In this document: positions 1 to 11,225 of the stretch, in pieces
Position numbering within the stretch: the first letter of the stretch is position 1
Layout of the letters: every line of letters starts with the position of its first letter
Assembly (NCBI GenBank): GCA_016801885.1
Contig: JAFBJY010000295.1
Location: 124,001 to 188,000, forward strand
Reading direction: 5' to 3'
DNA: 64,000 nucleotides
DNA from: Toxotes chatareus
Taxonomy: Eukaryota; Chordata; Actinopteri; Toxotidae
Notes under the pieces: generated by a model
What the model saw: only the letters and a program-made list of their open reading frames with translations
What the model was told of the DNA's origin: nothing
The model's database searches: none
Position numbers and translations under genes: made by a program

Positions 1-682
1 TAACTGCTGCCATGCTGGTGATAATCATCATCAACCTGGGGATGAGGCCTGCTATCAGAGCGTGAAGTGCGTTGTTTACGATAGGGGGCTCTGACGATCC
101 CTCAGCGGTTGAATGATGTGGTGGAGGGAAGTCTTGTGACAGAGGGGATGACTCACCGGAGGAGGACGATGACTGTACTGCACCCTTACTATACAGCCTT
201 GCTTCCTTTAGACTGTGAGTGAGCTCCTCTATCTGTCTTTGTTGACTGTCTGGTTGGTGGGGGTGCTTATCCCTGACTGGCACCTATGCAACACTGTCAT
301 GCTGATGTAGGTCCTCATGACCACTGGATGGCACCGGTTTACTAGCGTGCGCAGGCGGGGATGACGTGTCGTCCTCACCCAGTCTGGACCGTGACCTGGT
401 GTGATGTGGGGCTAGTACAGGCGAGCTAGAGATAACCTGTGTAAGGCACATCTCGTCGCAGTTGGTCCTGTTCCTCTCTCATAGTATGGATGGACTGAAG
501 AACCTCAAGAGGAGTAGTCTGTCTGGCCTGCTCATCATATGGGAGGCGGGGCTTAGGAGAGTAGCTCACCTCATAGTCCTGAAGGTATGATGGCAGGTGG
601 CTGCGTCGGCGCCGGGCGATCAGACTCTCTGTATAGATCTCTCCTTTCCATACTGAATGTATTGGCTGAAGTGGTTGCTCTG
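1..682 (-). pseudogene. 5' coding part of an LTR retrotransposon (gag-like), cut by window edge
   Basis: Read on the minus strand, the stretch just downstream of the tRNA-type primer site is largely open. It gives an arginine-rich stretch followed by LPSYLQDYEV, then a Ser/Pro/Gln-rich low-complexity region with a short helical stretch (IEELTHSLKEAR). Stops occur near 426 and near 270, so the frame is interrupted. Position directly behind the LTR and primer site is what suggests a gag-type protein; no protease or reverse transcriptase is visible because the element leaves the window. The family (BEL/Pao or other) cannot be settled from this part. It could also be a non-coding leader. Confidence 0.4.
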
Positions 683-700
683 ATCCGGCTCGAAGGACCA
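683..700 (-). other. Primer binding site complementary to tRNA-Tyr 3' end
   Basis: On the minus strand these 18 bases read TGGTCCTTCGAGCCGGAT. The plus strand ends in CCA and matches the acceptor-stem and T-arm end of vertebrate tRNA-Tyr (…CCGGCTCGAAGGA plus CCA) as I know it. It starts eight bases inside the neighbouring LTR terminus, the usual position for reverse-transcription priming. It is not a tRNA gene, because no cloverleaf precedes it. Confidence 0.65.
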
Positions 701-708
701 AATTATTG

Positions 709-1011
709 TGTAGACTGTTTGGATGGGGATCTTAGGTGGCTGCAAACACCTCAGTGTGTCGGTCAGAACACATGAGCAGGTAGGTGGAAAATGAGGAACG
801 GAGTCCAGAATGAAGTTTGACTCTTTATATAACGTTGTGAGTGATTACAGGATTGTGTGTGGTTTTGTTTTTCTCCGATCGATAGACACGTCTGCGGTGC
901 ATTCAAGGACCGCGGCAGTGTGGGAACTTACATGTGCGATCATTAACAGCACTCTTAAGGGAACAGTACTAACAGAGACGACCTTTCGTACACTCATATT
1001 TGTCACAGTCA
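709..1011 (-). repeat. 5' long terminal repeat of the left-edge LTR element
   Basis: The segment begins TG and ends CA, is about 303 bp long, and abuts the tRNA-Tyr-type primer site. On the minus strand it has a good TATA box (TATATAAAG at 823-831), placed as expected for a U3 promoter, with about 115 bases of R-U5 behind it. The outer border at 1011 is chosen from the TG…CA rule only; no second LTR is in the window, so it is not proven. Direct repeats of gttgtatgaa follow at 1012-1031. Confidence 0.5.
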
Positions 1012-1086
1012 GTTGTATGAAGTTGTATGAATGTTCTGATTGGATTAGAAATATTTTTTTATCCACATGATTTATTCTTTATTCAG

Positions 1087-1260
1087 ATTGAGTTCCTGCA
1101 GTTTGTCAGAGATCAGCTGTGCTTCTCTGGCCTCAGCTCTGAAGTCCAACCCCTCCCATCTGAGACACCTGTACCTGTGGGGAAACAAGCTGAAGGATTC
1201 AGAAGTGAAGGATCTCTCTGATCTTGTGAAGAGTCCAGACTGTAGACTGGAGACTCTGAG
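1087..1260 (+). pseudogene. Orphan LRR exon of an NLR-C (NLRC3-like) gene
   Basis: A 174 bp exon lies between a CAG acceptor (tttattcag) and a GTCAGT donor. It encodes two leucine-rich-repeat units with the pattern SCSLSEISCASLASALKS and HLRHLYLWGNKLKDS, the ribonuclease-inhibitor-type LRR found in tandem 174 bp exons of fish NLR-C genes. No NACHT exon precedes it here and the next exon (2258) is broken, so it is the tail of a pseudogene. It is a near copy of the exon at 21973-22146. The exon itself is open. Confidence 0.8.
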
Positions 1261-2257
1261 GTCAGTAGAGGGTTGGAGCCAGTCCATGCTGCTTTCATCA
1301 GTATTGTCCTAAACACAGTTCGTATCAAAGCAAAGATCCAGTGTCTCCTGTAAACCTCCAACCTTCTCAGTGGCTGCTTTCCTCATTGAAGCTGTGAGAG
1401 GAGAATGATGACAGACTTCAGGATTGGACAGAAAAACAGAGACAGACAGCAGTCAGCCAATCAGATCAGCCACAAGCCTGATTGTGATTGTACAGGAAGT
1501 AGAGCTGGATTACAGCTGAGAGCCTCACAAGATGTGTAGAGACAGTGGTCCTCATTGGTCCAACTGTCCTACCATCACATCTAATCTGAGACTGTTTGTT
1601 GTCTCATTTCAACACTAAAGAATTGATGAGTTTGATCTTTGTCACAGCTCTGAGATCAGTCTGACTGCAGCCTGCAAATCACTGGCTCTGATTTCAGAGA
1701 AGCATCATGACATTTTGTCAGCATGTGGTCTGATACAGAGCAGAACCTCTGCTGAAGTCCAGTGATCACATCTGTATATCTGTCCATCTGTCAGATACTT
1801 TCAGTGACAGCCTCCATGTTTATTTGTCAGCTGATATTTCAGAAGCAGATCAGATGTTCATCAACACACAGAGACTCTTTCTTTAAATGGAACATGAGTT
1901 GACATGTAACAGCAGTGAATCCATCACTAAACTGTTTGTGCAGTAATGAAGCTTCATGACTCAGCAGTTTATTTCCACTGTGGACTTGAGTGAAATGTTC
2001 AGAGGAAACAGACTTGATGCTAAAAGTCTCTGCAGGTGTGTGAGCTTCCAGCTCAGTGTCTTCACTCCAATACGTTAACATGAGAGCTGAGAGGAAGCTG
2101 CTACACTACACAGCTGCTCCACTTCTGCTCTGAACAGGACTGAAGTCCCTGCTGCTCTTTATACTGGATGTGCTGCATCAGTGACTGACAGCTGATGAAG
2201 TGAGTCTCTGTAAACACTGATTTATCACCTCTGTTGTCTGTCTTCTTCTCTCAACAG

Positions 2258-2580
2258 CTAGAGGAATCTTTCTAAAGGAGAGAGTGAAGAGGACGGTGTG
2301 TGTATTGACAGAGGACGAGCTGTGTCCTGATGATCCATAGAGGTTGAAGCAGCAGCAGCTTGTGTGTAGAGAGGCTCTGATTGGTCCATGTTACTGGGAG
2401 GTAGAGTGGAGAGGAGAGCTTCATCCAGCAGTGACTGACAGAGGAACCAGAAGAAGTGGAGAAGACTCTCAGTGCTGCAGTCTGAACTGCTCTGAGAACA
2501 GCTCCACTGTCAAGTCCACCATCATCCCTGTGTGTTCCTCTGGATCTGAAAGAGAATCATCAGTGTATCTGGACTGTGGG
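2258..2580 (+). pseudogene. Broken PRY/SPRY (B30.2) exon
   Basis: The acceptor ctctcaacag is followed by a copy of the PRY/SPRY exon at 23172. The frame is destroyed at once: relative to that copy about 4 bases are missing near 2268-2275, giving TAA at 2273. A further TAG at 2338-2340 replaces CAG/GAG in the …DDPERLKQQQ segment. After that the SPRY core YWEVEWRGE is still readable at about 2391-2417. Past VYLDC the sequence changes to unrelated DNA, so the C-terminal third of SPRY is missing. B30.2 domains in this position of fish NLRs are thought to bind ligands or partners. Confidence 0.75.
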
Positions 2581-4697
2581 AAGAGAATCCAGGTCACAAC
2601 GCTCAGGCCTGAACACTCACACAAGACACACAAACGGGTGGAGAGCACCACACAGGGACAAACGAGACAGATCAGGGGAGGAGACACAGAGGAGGCAAAA
2701 TGGATGAGGGACACAGCCTGTCTAATCTGAGCAATAGGGTTGGGCGGTAATGTGTGTGATGTTACTGCTCTTTATTTGCTGCACATACATGAACCAAAAT
2801 ATCAGCTATGTTTGGAGATACAACCACTTTGTTCTTGTGGTTTCACCTCGTGTGATTAAAACAGTGTCTTTAGTGAAACCATCAGAGTGGAACCATGTCT
2901 GTGCTCTGGTGCTGCACTGTCTCTGTCCATGGTGCTGATCCAGATCCAAAAGACGCCTGTTTACTGTCCACAGACCGATGTAAAGCTGAAGGACAAGTAT
3001 GTCTCCATCTATCTGCAGCTCACTTCAGTAGATATTTATTTGATTGTTGCTGTCATTGGCACAACTTCACCAGCCTGATGAATGATTCTGAATGAACGTG
3101 TGTGTACGTCTCAACACAAAATGAGCCTCTGCAGCCTCAGTTAAGCTTTGGAATAAAAACAGTTCAATATAAACAGACTGACATTGACTGTAGCAGGTTG
3201 TTTTAAGATGAGATGCCTGATGGCAGGAGGAGTGGTGTCTCAGGATTGTCCATCCTGAGACAAACTGATGCAGAGTCATTGAGGACAGATGTGTAGGTTA
3301 CAGATGTGTTTCCTGTTTCTCACCTTCGTTTGCTGATGCTGTTTTGTTGAACTCTTACTTTCTGTAGTTACATTGTTTCTTCTTCTTCTCCCTCAATTAT
3401 TTTGTCTTTGATCCAAGAATAAGCAAAGTGTTGTTTTCAATCCCAGCATCGTCAGAGACAGAGAGAAATGAAATCTGCTTTTATCACAGTGTAAACACTG
3501 GATCATCAGAGCTTTACAGACCAACTGTCACAACATGAGCTGAACATTTTCACACTTACATCCAAAATTTAGTTGAAGGCCAGAAATACTCTGGGTCAAA
3601 GCCAAATATTTAAAGAAACATGATTTACCTGTGACGTCTTAAACACGGTGACAAAGTTGGTGTGTATTTAGTGATTATTCCTGTGGATCCAGAGCCAGCA
3701 TTTGTCTCTGAGACCTGAACTGAGCTCAGACCAAGTCTCTGTTGTGTGGATCATTCACCCTGCTACTTATTTGACTCTGAGTGATCATCACCTGCTGAGT
3801 GTCATTGTAATCACACAGGTACAGTAACTCAGCGTTCCACCCACTCTGTCATCCTCTAACAAGGCCAGCTGAGAGGCTTCATGAAAGTCAACCCAGGAGG
3901 GGAAATAAAAAGAAAATATCCTCTGTTCAGGCATCAAACATTATGGAGGCTTCAGTATCTCCACATTTACAAGGTAACTGAAAAAAGATAAATGAAGAAA
4001 TCATCCATTATCCTGCTTTGTACTTGTGCTGTCTAAGTTTTCTTCTCTGCTTTTAAATCAAACAGTTCATCTGCAGATGATTCAGTGGAGCTGTAATGAG
4101 CTTTGGGAAAAGGACACATCATCAGTCAGGTTTACCTGTTTACCAAAGGTGTTTCCCAAGTGAAAACACACAGCATCTGCAGTTTGCATGATCCAGTTGA
4201 AAGTTACATACATTATGTTCATTACTGTATATTTATTATACAATCATTACTAAAGTCTGAGAGAGCCAATAAATCCAATGCTCATATTTGTCATATCGAC
4301 ATTTAAGGTGTATTGATTGGTTCAAAACGTCAGTGCATGCATTGAGTAACATGCAAGAAAACATTCCACCTTAATAGTTGCTGGTAATTGTCAGTAGCCT
4401 TTGAGCACACAATCAAATGTTAGATTGACTTTATGAGTAGTTTCATCATGTTGAGAATATTACAGTCAGTCAAACATCTGGCTAAGTGGGATTAGATGAT
4501 ACCATGGATGTAGCAGGTTGGAATTAGACTGGTGTTAAACAATATGAGCCAATGAACTCAAGCAGTTTGTGTTTTGCTCTCATTTGATTGTGAGCACGTG
4601 TCATAGTTGTATCTAGTTCATTAACAGAAGGCACCACACATCTGCTGTTCACTGGATGTTGAGCTGAGGAGACTGAAAATATATGACTGATTGTTAC

Positions 4698-4700
<3 letters not shown>

Positions 4701-4766
<66 letters not shown>
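4701..4766. repeat. (TA)n microsatellite hosting the hAT insertion
   Basis: A pure AT/TA run precedes the hAT 5' terminus, and a second run (7627-7648) follows its 3' terminus. The transposon therefore sits inside a former single TA tract, and any 8-bp target duplication is masked as TATATATA. Confidence 0.9.
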
Positions 4767-4769
<3 letters not shown>

Positions 4770-7626
4770 TGGTGGGCCGTTATCGGCGTTAACGTGCTGC
4801 GTTAACGTGAGACTCTTAACGTGCGATAAAAAAAATCTCGCCGTTAATCTATTCTCAAAATTGGGTTGGGAGCTGGGTCTATACTCACTGACTTTCACCT
4901 TGATATTTTAGCGGATGTATACCTAGCGAATTGCATTGTGGGGGCGAGAACGACTTGTTAACATGGATGCAGCTTTGAAGCCACCGGGTTTGCTTGGGGG
5001 AAATTTATTTTAAGAAGCTTCCCGATGGAAACCTCGACAAGAGTAAGATTGTTTGCACCTTGTGCAATGCGGAATTAGTATACTGTAGGAGTTCTACCAG
5101 TCTTAAGTACCACCTAAACATAAAGCATCCCTTTGCTAATTCCTCGGAAGATGCCGCCCAAGCACTGTAGTAGCGCATACTGAAGTTACCGTCAAGCTAC
5201 TTTGTTTGAGTGCAACCGAGGCAAGCCCGTCAGCACAGCCCTCTCAGCCAGGCTAACTAATCTCCTTACTCAGTGGATTGCCACCAGCTGCCGCCCATCA
5301 GCGTGGTTGAAGATGGTGGGCTCGAGCTTGTTCTCCAGACGGCTACAGGTGACCCGTCTTACAAACTACCTGAGGGCGAACTATTATTAGGAGAATACAC
5401 GACCAGTACACCGCAGAGAAAGCCGCAAAAGATGAGAAGATGGTAGAAGCTAATTGTGTAGCACTGACTGGGGACCATTGGACTTCTGTCAACAACGACA
5501 ACTACCTCGGCGTTACTGTACACCTCATCGATGCCAGCTGGGAACTGCACTCCTTCGCTTTAGGTAGGTATCGTTAAACTGTAATTTTAAATTACATAGT
5601 TTAATTATTGAGCCTATTAAATACCACGGCATCCGAATTACCACCACATTATGTTTGCTTTTTTTATGATTGCTAATACTAGTAGTGAACTTATTCTGAT
5701 CTACTTTGTCTGTCCGTTAGGTGTGATGAAAACAGAGGAGGCGTCACCATGCGGAAGCGTGTGCCAGGCAGTTTCTCGACATCGCTAATCAGTGGGGATA
5801 GCTGACAAAATTAGCACCATTGGAACTGACAGCGCGCCTAATATGTTGGCAGCAGGGAGGATCCTGCCATTCGAGCATTTGCCCTGTGTTGCGCATGTTG
5901 TACAGAGAACAATTTTAATGTCACTTCAGGAAGGTGGCTTTGATGGTACACTGGCCAAGTGCCGTAAAGTGGTCGGACATTTCAAACACAGTCCGGCCAA
6001 CTCAAACGAGCTGAATGTCCAGCAAGCCTCCCTTGGACAAGCTGAGGAGCCACTCGTGCAAGATGTTCCAACACGGTGGAATTCCACCCTTGAGATGATC
6101 AAGCGCGTGAGGCGCAACAGAAACGCACTGCACACAATGCTGTCTCAGCAGAAACACAATCTGGCCCTCCCAACAAATGCTGAATATGAGAAGTTGGCAA
6201 AGCTAGAGGAACTATTGGAGCCATGCAGGTATGGTCTACAAAAATAGCATGTTCATGAATTGCCATACAAGTCCTTTTAAATGTCACTTTGTATGCTATT
6301 TAAGAAACACATGCCCTTAAATGTAATGTGATTAAGAACTTTAAAATGTGTAATCTGAGTTAAATGAATGTCAATTATTTATCCTCTGTTACTTTCTGTC
6401 TGTGTGTGTGTCTCTGTCTGTGTAGGTACATCACTGAGCTCCTTGGTGGGGACAAGTATGTATCCTGCTCTGTGGTTCTACCTGCCCTGTGCCACCTTCA
6501 GCACTTGTGATGAAGATCTCAGATGATGATCCTGCATATATTGTAAGATTCAAGGCTGCCTTCACCAAAGACCTCAACCAGCGGAAGGAGAAAATAAATC
6601 TGGAATGGCTTAAGGTATAGACTGGGTAGACTGACAAGAAGATAACTGTATTGTTTGACCATCATGGACTGTTAAGTAGATCGGTGAATGAATATATGAA
6701 TGAGTCATGAAGAAATATTTAGGTTGGATTTGGAAAGTGACATTTTCATCAATCAATAATTTATTATTTTTTATTCATCAAAGGTGGCGACTGCTTTGGA
6801 TCCACGATTTAAGGACCTCAAGTGCCTGCCCAGAGCAGACAGGGAGCCAGTGTGGGCATTGCTAAGAGAGTTAGTGAAGGGAGAAAAACCTGCTCTGCAG
6901 CCATCAGGGGAGGAGAACCCTGAGCCACCCAAGAAGAAAACAGCCCTGCTACTGATGGGATCATCAGACTCAGAATCAGATGAGGAAACACCAGAAGACA
7001 ATACTGTGGAGAGGTACAAGGTAGAGCCCAGTGCCAGTCTAGACCAGTGTCCACTGAAATGGTGGTCAGAGCACACTGCTGTCTATGGTAAGATGGCCCA
7101 CATTGCCCGTAAATACTTGGGGACTCCTGCCACAACTGTTCCATGCGAGAGACTTTTTTCTTTAGCAGGGCATATTGTGCAGAAGAGGAGATCTAGTTTG
7201 TCACCAGAAAATGTGAACAAGCTGGTCTGCCTGAGTGACTGGTGGAAGAAGGAGAAATAGAGCTTGGACTGGACTTGGACCTCTTATGTAGGCTTACAGT
7301 AAAATTCATGTGTTACTGAATAAACTGTTTGTAAACACAAGTATGTCTTACTGAACATGATTTATTTTCATCAAGAATCAAATGACATTCTCAAGCAGTT
7401 AGTGATGCATTTTGGAAACAGGAGATGAGCCCCTGGTCTAATGTGCCACCTGGTTTAAAAACGATTGTCTAAGACTTAGTTTTAATCATTATTTAGGTAG
7501 CACACATATTCTGAATGCCTTCGGTAAAATTCAAATGAGCCATTTTAATCTAGATTAATCTAGATTAATTTCATGATTACATTGAGATTAATCTAGATTA
7601 AAAAAAATAATCTATGCCCACCACTA
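4767..7626 (+). mobile_element. hAT DNA transposon, full length but decayed
   Basis: Terminal inverted repeats are short: TAGTGGTGGGC at the left end and GCCCACCACTA at the right end. Inside are a BED zinc-finger remnant, an RNase H-like core and a C-terminal hAT dimerisation region in order, interrupted by introns and lesions. Sub-terminal GTTAACG repeats (4788-4820) and ATTAATCTAGATTAA repeats (7545-7602) are typical transposase-binding decoration. The inverted duplicate at about 51.1-51.2 kb has no element, so it is an empty site. Confidence 0.85.
4964..7260 (+). pseudogene. hAT-family transposase (ZBED-like), broken
   Basis: Order of parts: ATG at 4964, then after a frameshift near 5000 a BED-type zinc finger (CTLC…KYHLNIKH, about 5056-5130). 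Next is GDHWTSVNNDNYLGV (about 5468-5520), which holds the first catalytic Asp of the RNase H fold. Then 5792-6240 (GTDSAPNML, CVAHVVQ, VPTRWNSTL) and a last exon 6784-7260 with PLKWWSEH, PCERLFSLAG and RRSSLSPENV, the hAT C-terminal dimerisation motif. Double stops at about 5168-5173 and frameshifts near 5300 and 5440 remove function. The transposase would cut and rejoin DNA at the element ends. Introns such as 5562-5720 are plausible. Confidence 0.85.
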
Positions 7627-9059
7627 ATATATATATATATATATATATACAGCTCAAGTGTTAAAGTGGCTCCAAGACCTTTGTTTGTTCTCAGAGTTCA
7701 CACTTCTGGGCTTCTGTTCTCATTTCCATTCACCTTGTAATGTAGTCAGACAGCTGCTGTGTCTGAAGTCACTGTGAACTCTTTCTGTATTAAACCAGAC
7801 TATGATCTTTGCTAAACCTCTGCATCTTATTTCCACTTTTCTAAAACACCTTCAGTTCTACTGAGCTAACGAGCAGACTTTACACATTAAGATGGAAATT
7901 CCAGGTTTGGTCATTAGGTTTGTACAACACCAAATATGTTCAGGATGCAATGATGTTTATCAAAGAAACACCTGTCAACTCATCATCAACACATCTGGCA
8001 CATCTGGAGAAGAACACAGCTATGAGAAATGAGTCATGGACATGAACCAGATTCAGACATGTTGGACCACTTCAGTCCATCTGAACGTGTCTTAGAATAT
8101 ATTGGTTTAATACATGTATCTGTTTCTGTATGGACAGTTTGTTCTCTTCACTTAGAGATGCTCCATGCTCTGATGCAGGATCTCCAGTGTAAGTGAAGTG
8201 TAACTAATGAGCTGCTCAGGTTTTGTTTTCATGCTTCACTTTTTACCTTTGGGACATCTTGTCTTTATGGCTTTGATGGTGATTGTTAGGAGTAAGAGCG
8301 TAGCAGAGGTTCTCAGATCTTGGAGATCCATGATTTGTGAAATACTGTCCATCCTTCATGTACTTCATCTTTCTGTGAGGACACATTTCATCATTACAGA
8401 CTGATGGATTATCAGACATTATCAGTTCTGCTGTTTTCTGTGGGAATGTTTCTTTCTCTTTCTCGATTTTCCTTGAGTTCCTCCTCAAAGTTGCTCCCTC
8501 CCTGGTAAATGTTTGCAGTTTGTATTTAGCTGAAAATGAAATGATCACCTGGTACTTCAAGTCTCACAGAAAGAGAAAGGAAATGCTGTTTTCTGTCTTT
8601 CCTCATTTTCTGCCTGTTTCAAGAGAAATTGCTGATCTGCTGCAGGGAAATGGTTTCCTCCATCTACAGGTGTTATTGGTCTGTGACCAGCAACAGGCTC
8701 TGTCCTAATCATTTCATTTACTTCCACATTTAAGGAGAAATGGAGAGAGAATCAAAGATCATGCACAGTGAAAGAGAAAGAAAGACACAGCTGTACAGCT
8801 GTACAGTGTTTGGTCAAATGTGTTCTGATATATGTTCACAGAAAATAAGCCAATGTCAATGAGTCTGAGTTTTACAAGAATAATCGTATCATTTTCTTTT
8901 GATAAAAAATGAAAATGGGTCCTACAGAACAACATACAAGGGTTAACACCAGCAGTCACATTCACCACACACAGTTAATTTCTGCTTTAACTTCACTTCC
9001 CTTTGCTCTGATCAGTGTCTTTCTTTCCAGCAAGGAGAGTTTAGTTTCTGATCAGCGTC

Positions 9060-9104
9060 TTCAGAGATAAATATAGCCGGTACCCAGCTATATTTATCTC
9101 TGAA
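9060..9104. repeat. Perfect hairpin, 18-bp arms
   Basis: Left arm 9060-9077 and right arm 9087-9104 are exact reverse complements (TTCAGAGATAAATATAGC) with a 9-base spacer. The right arm is part of the LINE fragment (it encodes LYLSLKP); the left arm looks like a foldback copy made at the LINE 5' junction. Confidence 0.9.
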
Positions 9105-9700
9105 GCCAGATGAAACAGATCAGTTAACCATACTTCAGGCATGTCTTAAAGACATAAAGGCCTGGATGACCTGTAACTTTCTTCTTCTGAATTCAGTTTA
9201 TAGCTAGCTTCAAACAGTTTATCTAATCATATAGTTACTCTGGATGGCATTAATTTAGCCTCCAGTACGACTGTGAGGAACCTTGGAGTTATTTTTGATC
9301 AGGATTTGTCCTTTAACTCACACATAAAACAAGTCTCTAGGACCGCCTTCTTTCACCTGCGCAATATCAGTAAGATTAGGAACATTCTCTTCTCTCTTTC
9401 TCTCCTCAGACCCACTCTCACATTTATTAGCCTTTATTCCATGTCATTAACTCTGTGTCCTCTCTGTCCCGTAGTCCTGTGCTTGTTTCTCTCTGGTCTC
9501 TCTTCCTCTGTACCTTTCTGCAGGTATCTCTGGCTCTGGAGCTGCATGTTCTCTGTCTGTGATCCTGGCTCCACCCACCTGCTGCTGTTTATTGTTTACA
9601 ATGATCCATTTCTAACACGTTTAATGTTCCATTCTGCTACAGATACATGTTGGATTAATATTCTATACAGACTGTAATGTAAATAATTACCAATCATGAC
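9087..9700 (+). mobile_element. L2-like LINE fragment (RT C-terminal region and 3' part)
   Basis: Translation gives pieces of a non-LTR retrotransposon ORF2: LKPDETDQLTILQACLKDIK (about 9098-9157), then RNLGVIFDQDLSFNSHIKQ and HLRNISKIRNIL (9276-9390), familiar from vertebrate L2/CR1-type LINEs. Internal deletions occur around 9200 and after 9390. The tail from 9395 (SLLRPTLTFISL…) matches the minus-strand LINE piece at 49044-49376, so both come from one family. Confidence 0.8.
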
Positions 9701-10301
9701 AGCTTCTTGCTTCTGTGCTCTGTTTCCTATCATAACTGTAATCTGCTGAGCACACAGTATCCACTAACTGTTCTGTAATCTGAATGCTGGCCCTCTAACA
9801 TTGTTCACTGGCTTGTTGTCATTATCAAGCTTCCCTCTGTCTGTTTGTTACGCAGAATCATAAAATGCAGAAAAGAAACAGGAGACAGGAGAAGATGAAC
9901 ACCTTATTAAAAAAAAAAATCCTGTAAGTGAAGTTAAAAGCTTAAAGTTGAAAAATGTTGACATTAAACAACAGTGGCCTATTTAAATTAGATGTTGTTT
10001 ACATTTATTTCATAATATTTCTTTTCAGTGTTCACTGAGATTTGCGAGTGCCACAGCTGGACACATCCCCTACTCTGTTGGAAAGCTTGCTACGCCCCTG
10101 CGGAATTCCATCACTGTATCCCACTGTTCCTGAAAGTTTACTTTCACTTTGACCGAAGTTTGTGGCGCAGATAATTTTCTCTGTCTGAAGGTAAATGTCC
10201 GCACTTTTAATGTTTTACTCGTCAACACTTCCTGTAGTTACCTGAATTATCTGATGTTCCTTTGGATGTTGTGCTTTATTGTGTTTTTTTTATACTGCGT
10301 T
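9701..10301. other. No gene seen
   Basis: AT-rich sequence with an A-run at 9909-9919. There is a possible non-coding first exon ending at about 10190 (…ctgtctgaag before gtaaatg), but nothing else supports it. Confidence 0.4.
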
Positions 10302-10337
10302 GTGGTGTTTAGTTGTGTAGACACAACTAAACACCAC
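10302..10337. repeat. Perfect palindrome, 17-bp arms
   Basis: GTGGTGTTTAGTTGTGT (10302-10318) is followed after two bases by its exact reverse complement (10321-10337). Such a near-perfect 36-bp palindrome can extrude as a cruciform. It lies just upstream of the GC-richer stretch that precedes the NLR-type gene. Confidence 0.95.
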
Positions 10338-10379
10338 TGTCACTGTAAAGTCGGGATGAGGCAGGGGAAGGCCCGTCGC

Positions 10380-10720
10380 TATCCGCCATGTTGTGTGGAT
10401 ATTTGCAGTAGAAGCGGTGGAGTCAGAGTAGAAGCAGAGTGAGCTGATGCTCAGTAGTTGAACACGGAGCCTTTGTTAGTCTGTGGCTCCACTTACTGCT
10501 GACTGAAGGCAGCTTTTCCTGCCTGAATCAGCCTGTGGAGGAGGCGGACCTGAGCCGCTGCTCTCCCGCAGTCTGAGCCGCTAAATGCGGTCTGAGCTCG
10601 GCCGGACAGCGGCTGGAGAACAGCTCTGACTTTCTCTGTCATTAGATGAACTCTACGGGACTGAGCTCAGAGGGACTGACAGGGTTTTTCAGGCTCTATG
10701 TGATTTTCAGAGAGACAGTT
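10380..10720 (+). promoter_or_regulatory. Possible 5' region of the NLR-type gene
   Basis: This is the only GC- and CpG-richer stretch upstream of the NLR start exon (for example the run around 10550-10620 with gccgctgctctcccgcag and cggccggacagcggctgg). It fits a promoter or untranslated first exon some 2 kb before the ATG at 12471. No TATA box or transcript evidence is available, so this is inference from composition and position only. Confidence 0.2.
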
Positions 10721-11225
10721 AACACTCCATCCACAGAGTCAGAGGCCTCCTGGTCCTATCAGGACAAACTCTACCTGATGAATTAGATGATAAAGACCCA
10801 AATCCATAAATACTCTCACAATAAAGCATCTCAGCAGCTCTGATAGGTGATTATATCTCTGTGGCTGGTCACAGTACAAACAGAAAAACTGTCTGTCAGG
10901 ACATATTTGCTGTTTTTATTGATGTCTATCTGTGTCTCTGCTGTTTGGTTTGGTTTTGGTTTGTTGTTGCTGCTTCATATAGTTCAGACTTTACTATTAG
11001 AAAAGGCAGGAAAGTGTCAGGGGCCCCAACTAAATGGGCCCCTGGAATAATATTGAGGAGAAATGAACTGAGTCTCAGTTGTGTGTGTGTGGAATAATGA
11101 AAGTCATTTTCTACAGAAACACTGCAGACAAACAGATTGTCAGGTAAAATCAGTGGATCTCAGTCCATCTGTGTGTCAGTGAATGGAAATGGTTGTCTCT
11201 GAATCGTGTGTGAAAGATATGGATT

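Larger units (their letters stand above)
1087..2580 (+). repeat. Segmental duplicate of 21973-23490
   Basis: LRR exon, following intron and the start of the PRY/SPRY exon match the block at 21973-23490 in order and orientation. Shared intron text includes the stretch after the donor (gtcagtagagggttggag) and long runs around 1520-2250. Differences are small indels: the other copy has a (GTT)n stretch near 22378 that this one lacks. Similarity stops abruptly after the SPRY codons for VYLDC at about 2577. Confidence 0.85.
2768..8790. repeat. Left arm of a large inverted duplication (partner 49995-53495)
   Basis: Read forward, this arm matches the reverse complement of 49995-53495 over several kilobases: the gctgcacatacatgaacc start, the 4103-4306 stretch (rc at 51998-52201), and 8207-8560 (rc at 50249-50566). 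The left arm is longer because it carries a hAT element (4767-7626) and TA repeats that the right arm lacks. No conserved gene is seen. Paired short ORFs (8243-8560 minus and 50174-50530 plus) share the end …KMKYMKDGQYF… but I do not recognise them. Confidence 0.8.

Noticed and set aside
683..700. tRNA gene
   Set aside because: Only the 3' 18 bases of a tRNA-Tyr-like sequence are present; no arms precede it, and it sits as an LTR primer site.
4701..4898. Minus ORF ending in poly Ile-Tyr
   Set aside because: Translation of the TA microsatellite and the hAT terminal sequence.
10847..11097. Overlapping hydrophobic ORFs
   Set aside because: Two frames over the same T-rich stretch, neither with domain or splice support.
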